A stretch of 64,000 bases of DNA from Dipteris shenzhenensis (Eukaryota; Polypodiophyta; Polypodiopsida; Gleicheniales): NCBI GenBank assembly GCA_047967505.1, contig CM106539.1. One strand, 5' to 3'. The position numbers and the translations under genes were made by a program. Below, one piece after another: positions 10,881 to 22,417 of this stretch. Each line of letters starts with the position of its first letter. Positions within the stretch are counted from its first letter, which is position 1. The notes under the pieces are model-generated. The model was not told the origin of the DNA, ran no database searches, and worked only from the letters and a program-made list of their open reading frames with translations.

Positions 10881-13560
10881 ATATGAAGACTGCCAGGTGC
10901 AAGAATTGCTAATAAGGCAGCATTGTCTCGAGCATTTTACTCAGTTCTCTAAGGGCAAGGCTGCCACCTAGGACCCCATCAATGTTTATGACTTCCCTTG
11001 GGACAATACTGTACACATTGGCCTCCACCCTAGAGCCCAAGGCACTCAGGACACCCCCTCTACTCCCCAAATCTTGGTGTTAGCTTCCCCCCAACCCTAG
11101 GAGACCACCCCTTCATCACTAGATCCTCTTCATCCCCATGGACCGGGCTCACAGAAGCCCTCTAATTTTGTAGTGCACCCCAGTACTAGACCCCGAGCGG
11201 CTATAGCACCATGTCAGCCGAGCAGCTCTCACATGCTGATTAGATGGAACTCCAACTAGATGCGATGGCCCAGCTCCCATAGGTGGTGCAAAAAATTTTG
11301 CAAAGGAGGCAATAGCATGCCTCCCATCTATCATCCTTTCTCCTCCAGCACAACTCAATGTGCACGATAGCCACATGCTTATGGTCACCTCGCAAGCTAC
11401 AAGTCAAACCGCTCTGAATAGAGCAAAGGAATATTGATCCAAGGCCAAAGAGATGGAAGTCTCCCTCACCAAGCTCAGGGATGAGTTTTTTGCCAGTGAA
11501 TCCCTGGTCCAAACCACTCCATCACCTACCATCCCCTCGGCATAACCAGGTGTGCTATAGGCTCTGCAAGACTCTCTCCGAGTCCTTGATCAACAATTTT
11601 AAAACTATTCATGTAGCATACCCCTAAGATGTCACCAATGAGGAAGGGTAGGAAGCCATAGCTATCTTTAACTCCATTGCCCCCTCGCCCAACTTCAACT
11701 CCATTGCCCCCTCACCCAAATTTCTCTGCCACGTGCTACTACAATCCCGCGCAACCCCCCCAGCAACCCACCAATCCAGTTCCATCACCACTACCTTGTA
11801 CAAACCTCTCGGACTACTCCTCCAATGCCTCCAACACAAGCTCTGCATAGGATGGGACCTCCCACCTCCAACATTCCTATCAACCTTCTAGATGAGGCAC
11901 TCCACACACTCCTAAAGCCATCAAATTTTGAATCTATGCCCATCGATCCATTGCCCGTAGGGACTACTAAGGAGGAACCTATGCCCATGGATGATAATGA
12001 GATCCCTCCAACACGCCCTCATCCCCGCGCAAAGATGTCCAATGGTGACTGATCCGCAGTCCTTCCAAGACTAGAAGTCTCAACTCAAAGGCTTTCGCCT
12101 CCACCTCTACAAAATTATGGAAGTTTGCCCCCCTCACTCAATTCATTACCCTGTCCTTCAACAGAGGCTCGCGGCAGCGAACCCATCTGAAGCACACATG
12201 TGGCAAGTACCACCATCTCACTCCCAATGCACCCATTCACCTCAGTGACTTGGATGCCAACTTTCAACCCCAATCGCGCATCCCTTTTTTGAAGGAGTAA
12301 TTTTGGTGCTACTATTGCAGTGCACATGTCGACCGGTGGATCCACCTCCTTTACATGCCCATGAAAGGACGATGGACCTCGGCCCACTTTTAGGAGCTCC
12401 AACAAAGGGACCCCAATACTCTTTACAACTTTTTAAAGTACATTTTTCCCACGGAAATGACTCAGGAGGGATTTTGCTTCCGCCTCCAGTCATTCAACAA
12501 CACCTATGTCTTGAACCCGTGATCATTGCAATGGTCCACTTCAACCACCTCATCCTCTTGCTCCTCTGTGATCTCCTCCGGACGATTGACAACAATCTCC
12601 ATAATCTCAACAACCATATTGTCTTCAACCCCGACAACATCAGCCCCTCCCAGTTCTAGGACCACTGCCTCTACCTTCAAGTCCGCAACCTCCATGCCCA
12701 TCACATTCACACCTTCAAGGACATGCATGCCACCCACTTTTGGAAGTTCCGCTCATACTTCACATGGATCACCCCCCACAAGTTGGATTGCTATGTAGTC
12801 CTCTAGACAATCCTCTCCACCCACCTACTCCAATGTGGTGGATCTAAGGGCGGCTCAGCAATAGGAAGGGGGCAATGGTAATAGTCACCACAACCACGGA
12901 GCACGGTGATGGATCCGGCCATATGGGTTTTGAGCTATAAATGGCTCAACACGAAGCTAGGCCAATGGGGTTTGAGCTGCAAATGGCTCAACATCAACCT
13001 AGTCCTATGGGTTTTGAGCTTCAAATGGCTTAAGACCAAGGTAGGCTTCAGGACCATCCAAACTGGCAAGGATAAAAAAAAGAGCCATTTGGATCCTATA
13101 TATGGATAACACAAGAGCCATTTGAAGACAAGAGGAGGTCCAGAGAATGCCTTGGCACCATATGGACCCAAGTGGTTGTAACAAAAGAGATATCAGAGAG
13201 AGTGGTATAGGGAAAAGGGTTGGCCCTCCCTTCAAAAGGTGACTTGTATAAAAGGCCAAATGGTTGACTTTGGTCTTCATTGTTGGATGCACAAGTTTGG
13301 AATACAAGCTCCCTCTTCTCTTGCAAGAGTGTTTTTGGGTATCCTCTTCTCCTCCCCTCCTCCCTCTCTTCTCCCTTTCCCTCTTCTTTCATGAAAACAC
13401 ATTGCATCAATTCAGGAGCCGCTTGAGTGACACTTGTGGCAGATGGCTTGTGTTTTGCATTGCTCCATAAGGAGTAGCTTGGAGTGGAGGCTCCATCAAC
13501 ATTCCTTCAAGATCCCCACGACACATGAGTCACCATTGAGACTACACAGACATCAAACTA
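10881..13560. other. No gene recognised; CT/C-rich decayed sequence
   Basis: About 2.7 kb without a convincing gene. Short proline-rich open stretches (e.g. 11825-12052) and a possible gag-like coding trace around 12400-12840, in shifting frames, suggest a very old retroelement or gene remnant, but no family could be named. A TATA-like TGTATAAAAGG lies at about 13244 and a long pyrimidine tract at 13330-13390. Confidence 0.4.
12923..13048 (+). repeat. Three tandem 42-bp units (14-codon repeat)
   Basis: Copies begin ATGGG-TTTGAGCT at 12923, 12965 and 13007, exactly 42 bp apart. Each translates in the + frame to a variant of MGFELQMAQHQPSP; the first has a TAA where the others have CAA/CAG-like codons. 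The period is a multiple of three and the copies differ mostly at single bases, as in a coding minisatellite. The surrounding frame is broken. Confidence 0.8.
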
Positions 13561-13569
13561 TGCACAACA

Positions 13570-15297
13570 CTAATCAAGAGGTGTGGATTGTGGACTCGAG
13601 TGCATCACAACACGTGCATTATAGATGTGATCGGATCAAGACACTTGATCTAGTCAAGGGAGATCTAGATGTTCATCTAGGACACAATCATCCACTTCCA
13701 ATCAAAAAAAGTTGAGACATACCAGTTCGTCTTCCAAATGGGAAGGTAAAGATAGTTTGTAATGTTCTTTGTGTGTCAAGGCTTGCCATGAATTTACAAT
13801 CAATCATACAATGTGCTATTTAGAAGATTCGAAGCCTTTTTTATGAGAAGAAGGTACTCTTTCTCACTCAGAAAGAGATCATTGGACATGGGTTGACAGA
13901 TGCCATTTTTACAAGTTGGCGGTCACAATTCCTAGTCAAAGAGTATGCATGATTGTGTGTACATAGTCTCAATCATGGCACCAAATGTAATCCTTGCAGT
14001 TTCTTCAATGCAATAGCTTAGTGAAAGGACTTTTATTAATCACATAGGGATATTTTTGAGAAGGATTCCTTTATGGGAAATAGCATAAAGGAACTTTTCC
14101 CAAGGGTCGAGCCACAAGAGCCAAGAGAACATTAGAGTTGATGCACATTGATATTGCAAGTATATGAACAATATGCCATCACTCAATGATAGCAAATATT
14201 TTATCACATTTAATGATTCCTATACCCAAAAGATATTTGCCTATAGCATGAAGCAAAGGTCTCAACTACTTGCTAAGTTTAAAGAGTTCAAGACTATGGA
14301 AAAAACTCACTTTGGTTGTCAAATCAAATGCCTTAGATCTGACAATGGGGGAGAATATGTCTCCAAAGACTTTGTAGGGTTTTGCAAAAGCAATGGGAAA
14401 TATGTGGAGTGTTTCCTTACCTAAAACACAACAACAAAATCAAGCAGTGGAAAGGAAGATGCCTGAAACATTTTTTGGAAAAACTTTTGCACAATTGTTT
14501 ATTTGTTGAACGGGTCTCCTACTAATTCTTTAATTAGTATGACTAGAGGAAGCATGAAGTGAACATAAGGAAAATGTCCAACATCTTAGAGTGTTTAGAA
14601 CAATTTCTTATGCTCATATGTCAAAAACAAGAGGGGTAAGCTCAATTCCAAGGGTGAGAAATGCATTTTGGTTGCAACAACACGTAAGCTTATAAGTTGT
14701 ACAACCCTACAACTCATAAAATGTTTGCTTCCCATGGTGTGGTGGTCGATGAGAAGGCAAAACAAGCTACTTTCCATCATGATTATGAAGAATCTGATGG
14801 AAGAGTAGAGAACCAAGTGGTTTACAATGCTAGAGATGTAGATTTGTAAACATCCATAGAATGTGGAATATTTTATGACATGCTACCTAACATGAGTAGG
14901 AGTACTCAACCGAATGTGGGAGTATCTCCTCGACATTCTACAAATTCTCAGGTAGAGAATGCATCTCATGCTTAGCATGACCAAGAAGCCACATCATCCA
15001 AGGAGATGCCGAGGTGGGCAAAGAAGCTTGTGGATGAAATAAGGACATTGTGGGTAGGACATGAAGGCAAGTAGCCTATAGGTGTTGCATGGCTCAGGTC
15101 AAAGAACTTGTCAACTTCCAAAAGGTAATAAAATCTAAGGAATTGGTTGATGCCATCCAAGAAGAGTATAATGGCATTATACAGAATGAAGCTTGGAAGT
15201 TGGTGGAGCCACCTAAGGAAAAGAATTTCATTGGCTAAAAATGGGTCTACAAAGTCAAGAAAAAAGGGGGAGTGTAGACAAGTATAAGGCAAGATTG
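13570..15297 (+). pseudogene. Copia J gag-pol remnant (PR, INT, start of RT)
   Basis: A protease-like VWIVDSSAS (DSG changed to DSS) at about 13580 is followed by an RLPNGK/NVLCVSRLAMNL stretch in shifted frames. The integrase remnant at 14164-14460 has FITFNDSYTQKIFAYS and LRSDNGGEY. Integrase C-terminal traces follow. An RT start at 15110-15297 has NEAWKLVEPP and KWVYKVKK, interrupted by TAA. The RT is cut at 15297 by the LTR of copia I, and the missing part was not found downstream. Domain order is Ty1/copia. It is heavily decayed, with many stops and frame changes. Confidence 0.8.
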
Positions 15298-15529
15298 TGT
15301 TGAGAGTTCACGCTCAACATCATGTGATCATGTGTGCATAGCACCATCATGTGATCAACTAACCCAATAGAGTGCTACAAAGGAAAGGGTTAGATCCCTA
15401 ACCCTAAATGGGTTTGTATATATTCTATTTTTTCAACTAAATCTAGTGTATAGTTAGTCATTTGCGGTGTGCTCTCTATCTCCACTCTTCTCCTCTCCCC
15501 TCTTCATATTTTGTCATGGTATCAGAGCA
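15298..15529 (+). repeat. Copia I 5' LTR plus primer site
   Basis: The LTR begins TGTTGAGAGTTC at 15298, interrupting the RT of copia J, and ends TTTTGTCA at 15516. The initiator tRNA-Met site TGGTATCAGAGCA follows at 15517-15529. At 219 bp it is a short LTR. The bases before it (GATTG) would be the target duplication, but the partner LTR is not in view. Confidence 0.8.
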
Positions 15530-16636
15530 TGGTTGTACGTTCCACTGAGGCGCCATCATTGCAAGAGTGTGAGATTGAGAGATTGAGAGGTAGTCTTTCA
15601 TTCCGTTCACTTCCATTGAGTGAAGGATTTCCGTTCATTGAAAGAGAGAAATTTCCTTCTCATTGAGAAGAATTTCTGTCTATGGAGAGAGAGATTTCTG
15701 TTATGAGATAGATATAATCATTGAGAGTTTCTTCTTTCAATCCATTGAGTGAGAGAGTTCATTTGGAGGATAGCATAAGTCTACAGTGTTATCTACACCT
15801 TGATGCTGCTCCTCCAACTTTGCTCCAAAGGCTATCTATAGCTAGTACACCAATTCCCAACACGGGCTGCTAGCCCGACCCTTCATGATCAAAGGCCTCT
15901 CTACAAGCTGCTCTCTCTAGCAAGCTTCTCCATCAAAAGCCCAAGCTTCAAACCAAAGGCAGTGCTTCATGGTTCACGGGCAACTCTAACAAAGCTCTAA
16001 GGCTCACACGGCCTCTCTGCAAAGAGACTATACAAAATAACTCCATAGGGTAGTCGAGCTCATCCGACCAACGGCCTCCATGCAACTGAGCAACCCTGCA
16101 ACACGCCAAGCCTCTCTGTCAACTTAGCCAACCTATACAACCTCTTGCTTGCCTCCATCCACGAGCTTTGGGCTCCAAGTCGTCGACTACAGGCTCCAGG
16201 CTCCAAGCCTCTACAAGCGCCTCAACGAACAGCCGCTTCCGTTCACGAGCAATGACCGCCACCAGCTCCACCATCCCCAACTTAAGCTCCAGTGACCCAA
16301 GTGCCAAACAACCCTGCTACCGACTAGCCAGCACGGTAGCACCTTGCAAGCTCCCTCCATCTCAACGATAGGCTCCTTAGTAGCTCCTCCATGCCCTCAC
16401 AACAATGGGCAGTCAACAGCACTGCAGAACTCGACTTGCAGGAAACGGAGCTAGAAGGCCAAACGGCCACAAAAAGCACGTAAGCGATTAGGAAGGGTGA
16501 GCAAGAGTCTGTGAACAATTGCACCAAAAGCTTCACCGCCAGGTGCTTTGACCTCTAAAGATGAGCTCAGCCAATGGGCTACTCTCTCGCACAGCCATAG
16601 CCCTCCAACTACCTTCAACCAACCACAACAAGGCTG
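15530..16636. other. Leader of copia I, then unrecognised sequence
   Basis: The first 250 bp are a purine/pyrimidine-rich leader with repeated CATTGAGTGA/GAGAGA segments. The next 850 bp are GC-richer and hold no recognisable domain on either strand. The 3' LTR of F would be expected here but no match to 20742-21379 is seen. Confidence 0.4.
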
Positions 16637-19600
16637 CTATGCTTCTACAAAACTCTCTACAACAACGAGCTCTCCCAGTACCTGTGCTCCAGCTCGCTTC
16701 ACAAAGCAACTCCCCACAAATCTCCAATGTTGTGCAATGCTTCTATGCCCACTCTTGAGTGCCTTGGTAAAGATATCTGCTCCATTTTGCTCTGTTGGAT
16801 AGTAGACCAATTCCATTATTCCATCCTCGATCAAATCATGCACATAGTGATACTAAATCTCTATATGTTTTGTGCGTGCATGAAACACTGGATTTTTAGC
16901 AATGGCCATGCAACTTTGATTGTTGCACCTCAACACAGTTGCCTCATCCTCTTGCACTCCCATGTGCCATAAGATCCTCCTCAACCACACTGCTTCACAT
17001 GCAGCAAAACATGCTGCCTTGTACTCAGCCTTGGTAGAAGACAATGCCACTGTTGGTTCTTTCTTACTGATCCAAGAGAAGATACCTGAACCTAAAGAAA
17101 AACAATATCCAGAAATTGATTTCCTGGAATCAATATCTCCAGCCCAATCTGAGTCACAATGACCAGCTAAGGAAGTGCCCATACCATAGGTGATGCCATA
17201 ATCAAGAGTGCCCTTCACATACCTGAGCACCCGCATTGGGGCTTATTGGAGAACTTGCCCAAAATGCCAACATCAAAACTGATGTCTGGTCTGGTGTTGC
17301 ACAGATAGATGAGACTGCCGACCAACTTCCTATACCTCTCGATGTCTATTGGTGGTGAGGCATCCTCCATAGATAGCCTTGCATTTACCTCCATAAGTGT
17401 AGCTATCTCCTTGCACTCGGACATACCAAATGCCTTCAAGGTCTCCCTTGCATATTTCTGTTAAGAGATGATCTTACCTGGCTCTTGCCAAAATTCAATC
17501 CCCAAATAGTAGCGCATCAAGCCTAAGTTTGTCATCTCAAACTCTATGCTCAATGCCTTTCTAGTCTAGTGGATCATGTCTTCATAGTCACCTGTAATAA
17601 GGAGATCATCCACATATAGAACAATAATAGCAGATTTTCCACCTTTCCTATACACATACAAGTTAGCATCTGAGGCACATCTTTTGAAGTTTAATTTATG
17701 AAAGAATTTGTCTATCCATTGGTACCATGCTTTTGGGGCCTGTTTTAGCCCATACAAAGCCTTCTTCAGCTTATATACCTTGTTCTCATAATGGGGAGCC
17801 TCAAACCCTGGTGGCTGAGCCACGTACACCTCCTCCTTGAGGTCACCATTTAAGAATGCTGATTTAACATCCATTTGATAAACTGGCCACTTTCTATGAG
17901 CAGCCACTGATAGTACTGTGCAAATAGTGGTCATTATGGCAGTCGGAGCACAAGATTCCTGAAAATCAAACCCTTCAACCTGCGAAAATCCTTGTGCAAC
18001 CAATCTATCTTTGTAGTTTTCCAAAGTCCCATCGGCCTTGTACTTTACCTTCCAAACCCGCTTGGTGCTAATAACCCTTCTGTTAGGTGGTCGATCTACC
18101 AGCTCCCAAGTTTCATTCTTCATGATGTTGTCATATTCTACTTGCATAGTGTTTTTCCAATCTCGGTCTACAAGTGCTCCTCCAAACTTGTAGGCTCCTT
18201 AACTTTTGCAATAATCTCAACCATCAAGGCCATATTGACTATGTGAGCAGAAGCCCTCCTTTGCTCCTCGATTCTCTGAGACCGCCTTGGTCCATTCGCA
18301 TGCTGCTCAACAGACATAGGTTATGGTTATCATGATCATAATGCTGTCTTACCTATCACAGCAATGGCTTTTCTGGTGGTGTAATAATAGGTTGGTGACT
18401 TATACATTCATCATTTGATATTTTCTCCTCCTTTATAGCTCCTGGGACAGGGTCCATAGTGAATTACCTCTTCGCTTGATGATAAAGTGGAAGAGCTCTT
18501 CTCTACCTTCACTGCACGTGGCTGCTCCCTAAACACCACATCGCAGCTTGCTATGATCTTCTTTGCCTCTCGATCATACAACTTATAGGCTTTCTTCTCA
18601 TCACAATAGCCTACGAAGATCCATTTGATGCTTTTTGGTTGTAGCTTGTTTCTCTCTTTGTCTGGTACATGTGCATAGCATTCACACCCAAATGTTCTGA
18701 AATGGGAGACGGATGGCTTCTTACCGTTGTAAGCCTCATGTGGTGTTTTACCTTTGAGTGCCTTTGTATAGCTACGATTAAGGATGTAAACCGCAGTATT
18801 GACAGCAACCTCAGTCCAAAAGTGGTTTGGCAGTCCAACACCTTTCAACATACACCTCCCCATCTCCACGGTGGCTTGCATTCAGCATTCAACAACCAAA
18901 TTTTACTAAGGCATATGTGGTGTCATCGTTTGTTGCTTGATCCCTTTGCTCTTACAAAAATCTCCACACTCTATAGAAATAAACTCACCACCACCATCCG
19001 ATCTGATTTTCTTCACTTTTCCCCCTGTTTCATTTTCAACAAGCTGTAGCCATTCTTTCAATTTACCAAAAGCTTGAGCCTTTTCACGAAGAAAGTAAAC
19101 CCACATCTTCCTACTATAGTCATCGACAATCAATAAAAAATAAGAAGATCCCCCCAAGGCCTATGTAGGCATCTTACTGCACAAGTCAACATGCACCAAC
19201 TCTAGAGGAGCGTTTGCTCTATTTTTGCTTTCTTGTGGGAATTCCTTTCTCTGTTGCTTGCCCATCATGCAAGCTTCACATGGTTCTTTGATTTCTACTA
19301 CTGCAGGTAGGTGAGCAACCATACCTTGCTTTTGCATCTCCTTCAGCACTGCAAATCCGATGTGCCCGAATCTTTCATGCCAAAGTCTTCTTGTGCCCAC
19401 TCCAGTAGTGGCTGTAAGAGCACTTAGCTCATACAAGTTGTTCCTCCTTACTCCTATGCCAACAAGATTGCTAGCACTATCCAAAATTTTTGCTCCTGTC
19501 TTGTCATCTCATGGTTAAGGTCAGTTATGGAAGCAACTGATAGCAAATTTCTCTTGATTTGTGGAACGTACAGCACATTAGATAGTTTCTTAAACATCTC

Positions 19601-20667
19601 CATTTACAGAAACAAATGAAACTGTACCTGTACCCTCAATAGGACATTTTGCATTATTTCCAACCGTCATGATGATGGGTTCCTATAGAGGCTACATGGA
19701 ACAATATAGACCCTTCTTGCAGGGCATGTGATGGGAGGCACCACTATCCAACACCCATGAATCAGTGGTTGATGCTTCTTGAACTGAGGAACACTCTTCC
19801 TCAATGGCTAGAAATAGATCCAACTCTGCTTCTGCTATGTTAGCTATCTCTTTCCCCTTATCTATTTTCTTCAGGGTATCATTCTTTTCATATGCTTTCT
19901 TGACCCGACAATCTGCAATCACATGGCCCTTCTTCTTGCAGTAGAAGCATTCTCCTTGAAACTTCTTCTTGCCACCCTTCTTCTTTTTGTCACCACTAGT
20001 AGAGGACTCACCTTTGGTGGAGGAACCACCTTTGCCTTTCGCAATGGTAGAGAATGCAGCATCCCCATTGCTGCCTCCATCTCGAGCTTTAAGCCTCAAT
20101 TCCTCCTCCATAAGTAAAGCACAGAACTCCTCAAATGATAGTGGTTGGGGTTTCACCTGAGTGTTAAGCGCTGTTACCATTCCATCAAACCTTGGTGGAC
20201 ATATCCGGAGACACCACCGAGCTAGCTCTTTGCTAGTCTTTTGTATCCTAGCACCAGCCATCTGCTCATGCAGATTTTTTCTTTAGGTTATGAATGCCTC
20301 CGTTGTCTCTCCTTCATTAAACTTCTCAGTGCTGCGAGCTAATTCTGTTAAAACACTATCCGTAGTACTTGTAACCAGGGCACAGAGCATCTGCATTCCT
20401 ACATTTCCAAGCTCATAGAAGGTCGGCATTAGGAGATATTGTACTCCTTGGATTTGGTGGGTCAGGGGTTCCTTGTGGTTCTGGGTCAATCCCTAATACT
20501 ATCTCCAGAAGCTCATATGAATCCATGATAGTAGTATTTTTAAACTTCCACAGAGTGTAGTTCGTACCATCTAGCTTGCCTTCAGTGAAGGCTGGTGGGT
20601 AAATCCTCAATGCCTGGATTGTTGGTGCAATAGTAGCTACTGAACTCGAGCCACTTCCTATTGCCAT
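16637..20667 (-). pseudogene. Copia F gag-pol, broken
   Basis: Minus strand. The gag ATG at 20667 was chosen because it precedes the conserved KLDGTNYTLWKF block. The zinc knuckle CFYCKKKGHVIADC is near 19955-19913. Protease WVLDSGASHHM is near 19745. The pre-integrase RRLWHERFGH and C-x2-C block lie at 19390-19260. The integrase has VDLCSK and RSDGGGEF. RT spans 18147-17566 with YVDD near 17615-17604. RNase H lies at 17236-16853 and GADIFTKAL near 16780. The frames break at about 20283, 19690-19490, 19161, 18905 and 17460. The gene is a full-length but dead Ty1/copia polyprotein, closest in the window to element H. Confidence 0.9.
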
Positions 20668-20728
20668 CACTCCGTATGGTGTTGAAGCCCACACCTCTCT
20701 TCTATTCTTTGATCCTTAGAGCTGCCTG

Positions 20729-21379
20729 GGCTCTGATGCCATGTTAAATTACACGGCGCAGCGGAAGAGAAACTCAACAAAGAATACAGAGTACACACAG
20801 TAAATTGGAAAGGAACAAAATTTTCCTTCAATACTGGTGTAGTACAGATGATGGCTCCATCCACCTGTGCACTCCCATAGTGGAGCTTAGATGGCGATCT
20901 AGACAGATACTAGGTGAAGAGCTACTAGCTAGAAAATTTGATCTGATCTGAACTAATCTGATACAATGGACTTGGGAGGTCGCCTCTTTATAGCTATGAG
21001 GGTGGTAGTCAGATCAACGTAGTCAGTGGAACCGACTAGTCAACCTAGTCAGTGGAATTGACTAGTCGTCCATGGAATATTCAAGAAATATTCCCTATAT
21101 CATTGCCTTGGGGGCTCTCGCCCCCAAACCCTCACCAGGGGGGTTGCTAGCCCCCCCACAGCTGGCCCCCAAGGCCCAGCAAGAATAAAGGGCTCCCACA
21201 CAATCACCTTTCTACCATCAACAGTCTCATTGTTGATAGACCTCATCTGACATGCAAGTCAGGATCCATCCAGTGTCCAGGGCTCACACATAGCTTCTCC
21301 TCATATGGGGGCCTTACAACTTGAGCACCTTGGACCACTGGTGGTTACCAGGAGGGTGGGGCATTGAGCATATCTAACA
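20729..21379 (-). repeat. Copia F 5' LTR and primer site
   Basis: On the minus strand the LTR begins TGTTAGATATGCTC at 21379 and ends at 20742, followed by the primer site TGGCATCAGAGCC (20741-20729), one base different from the usual initiator tRNA-Met site. The LTR contains GC hairpins at 21106-21180 and two copies of a TAGTCAGTGGAA-GACTAGTC segment at 21018-21070. No 3' LTR was found, so the element is 3'-truncated or rearranged. Confidence 0.8.
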
Positions 21380-21809
21380 AAACATTTGTCGGCAGAACCG
21401 TAGAAGTGGATTCTTCTTTTCATCTTATTGCACACAATATTCTAGTTTGATATCCAAGATTGAGAAGCATGGCAAGATGCAGTAGGCGGAGAGCATGTCC
21501 ACAGCTTCAAATCTGCCTTCGATGTATGCTCTTCTCGGAGGTAGGTTTCTAAATATTCATATCTGAGGTATGAATATGCAAAATTTTGGTTGTTCCATGA
21601 ACCTTGCAAGGTTTTCCTATGCCATTTCATGTTGCTTATGGGCTATGTCAGAGGTCTTCATAGCATATATAGCTAGGGCACATCAATAGGGGATATATTG
21701 TCATCTAACTGACGTTTGACATCCCTCCAAACAATGTGGCCATCAAGTAACTAGCTAAGAGATAGACGAATAGAATTCACCACCGTTTAGTTTAGTACAA
21801 AACAAGTGA
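21380..21809. other. No feature recognised
   Basis: About 430 bp to the right of the copia F LTR with no recognisable coding domain or repeat. It may be further decayed flank of the PPR pseudogene. Confidence 0.4.
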
Positions 21810-22330
21810 AAGTCGTATGTTGGATTTGGCTTCTTTCCTAGGGCAGAAAACTTTCAAAATTAGTCCAAACGAAGGTTCAAGGACCTTGGTAGAAATTTTT
21901 TCAAAGGGGCTGTTCAAGGTTGTATATATTGCATGTATCATCCATGTCTTTTTAGTATGCAGTCATATGGGTCTAGTGGAAAAGAGCCAAGAATACTTTA
22001 GGTAGTATGATACCCTCAATATGGTGCAAAATCTAGGTCTATGGGGAATCTATGCAAAAAGGACCGTTTAAAAGAGGCTTTAGACATTTTGGGTAAAATG
22101 GCATTAACGGTCACTCTTATGGTTGCATCACACAAGAGTGCGCCAGGTTTAAAGCATCGAGGCAGGGTAAATGACTACATGCTCACTTGATTAAAATCAT
22201 AGTTAAGCTTCATTGGCAGCATGTATTCCAAATGTGGAAGTCTAATGGATGCATGCCATGTGTTTAATAATATGGCCACGGTAAATTGCTTCAATTGGAA
22301 GTCTTTGATTGTAGCTGACTGCAAACATGG
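21810..22330 (+). pseudogene. PPR-protein pseudogene fragments
   Basis: Plus-strand traces in changing frames match plant PPR proteins of the PLS type. VCSHMGLVEKSQEYF lies near 21955-21999. CKKDRLKEALDILGKM starts at about 22052. QGK-LHAHLIK is near 22163-22200. MYSKCGSLMDACHVFNNM is near 22221-22275. CSH-GLVE-YF is normally near the C-terminus and RLKEALDIL near the N-terminus, so the order suggests two adjacent fragments or a rearrangement. PPR proteins bind organellar RNA. This copy has stops and frameshifts and makes no product. It is the only cellular-gene trace in the window. Confidence 0.72.
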
Positions 22331-22417
22331 GTGAATTGTTGGTAGGGTTCCATTCTCTGTGGCTACTCTAACTCTTCTTGAGACTCTAAGGTCTTCCAAA
22401 CAGCTAGGTATTGTCCC

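Noticed and set aside
15530-16636. 3' LTR of copia F
   Set aside because: No segment matches the 5' LTR at 20742-21379.
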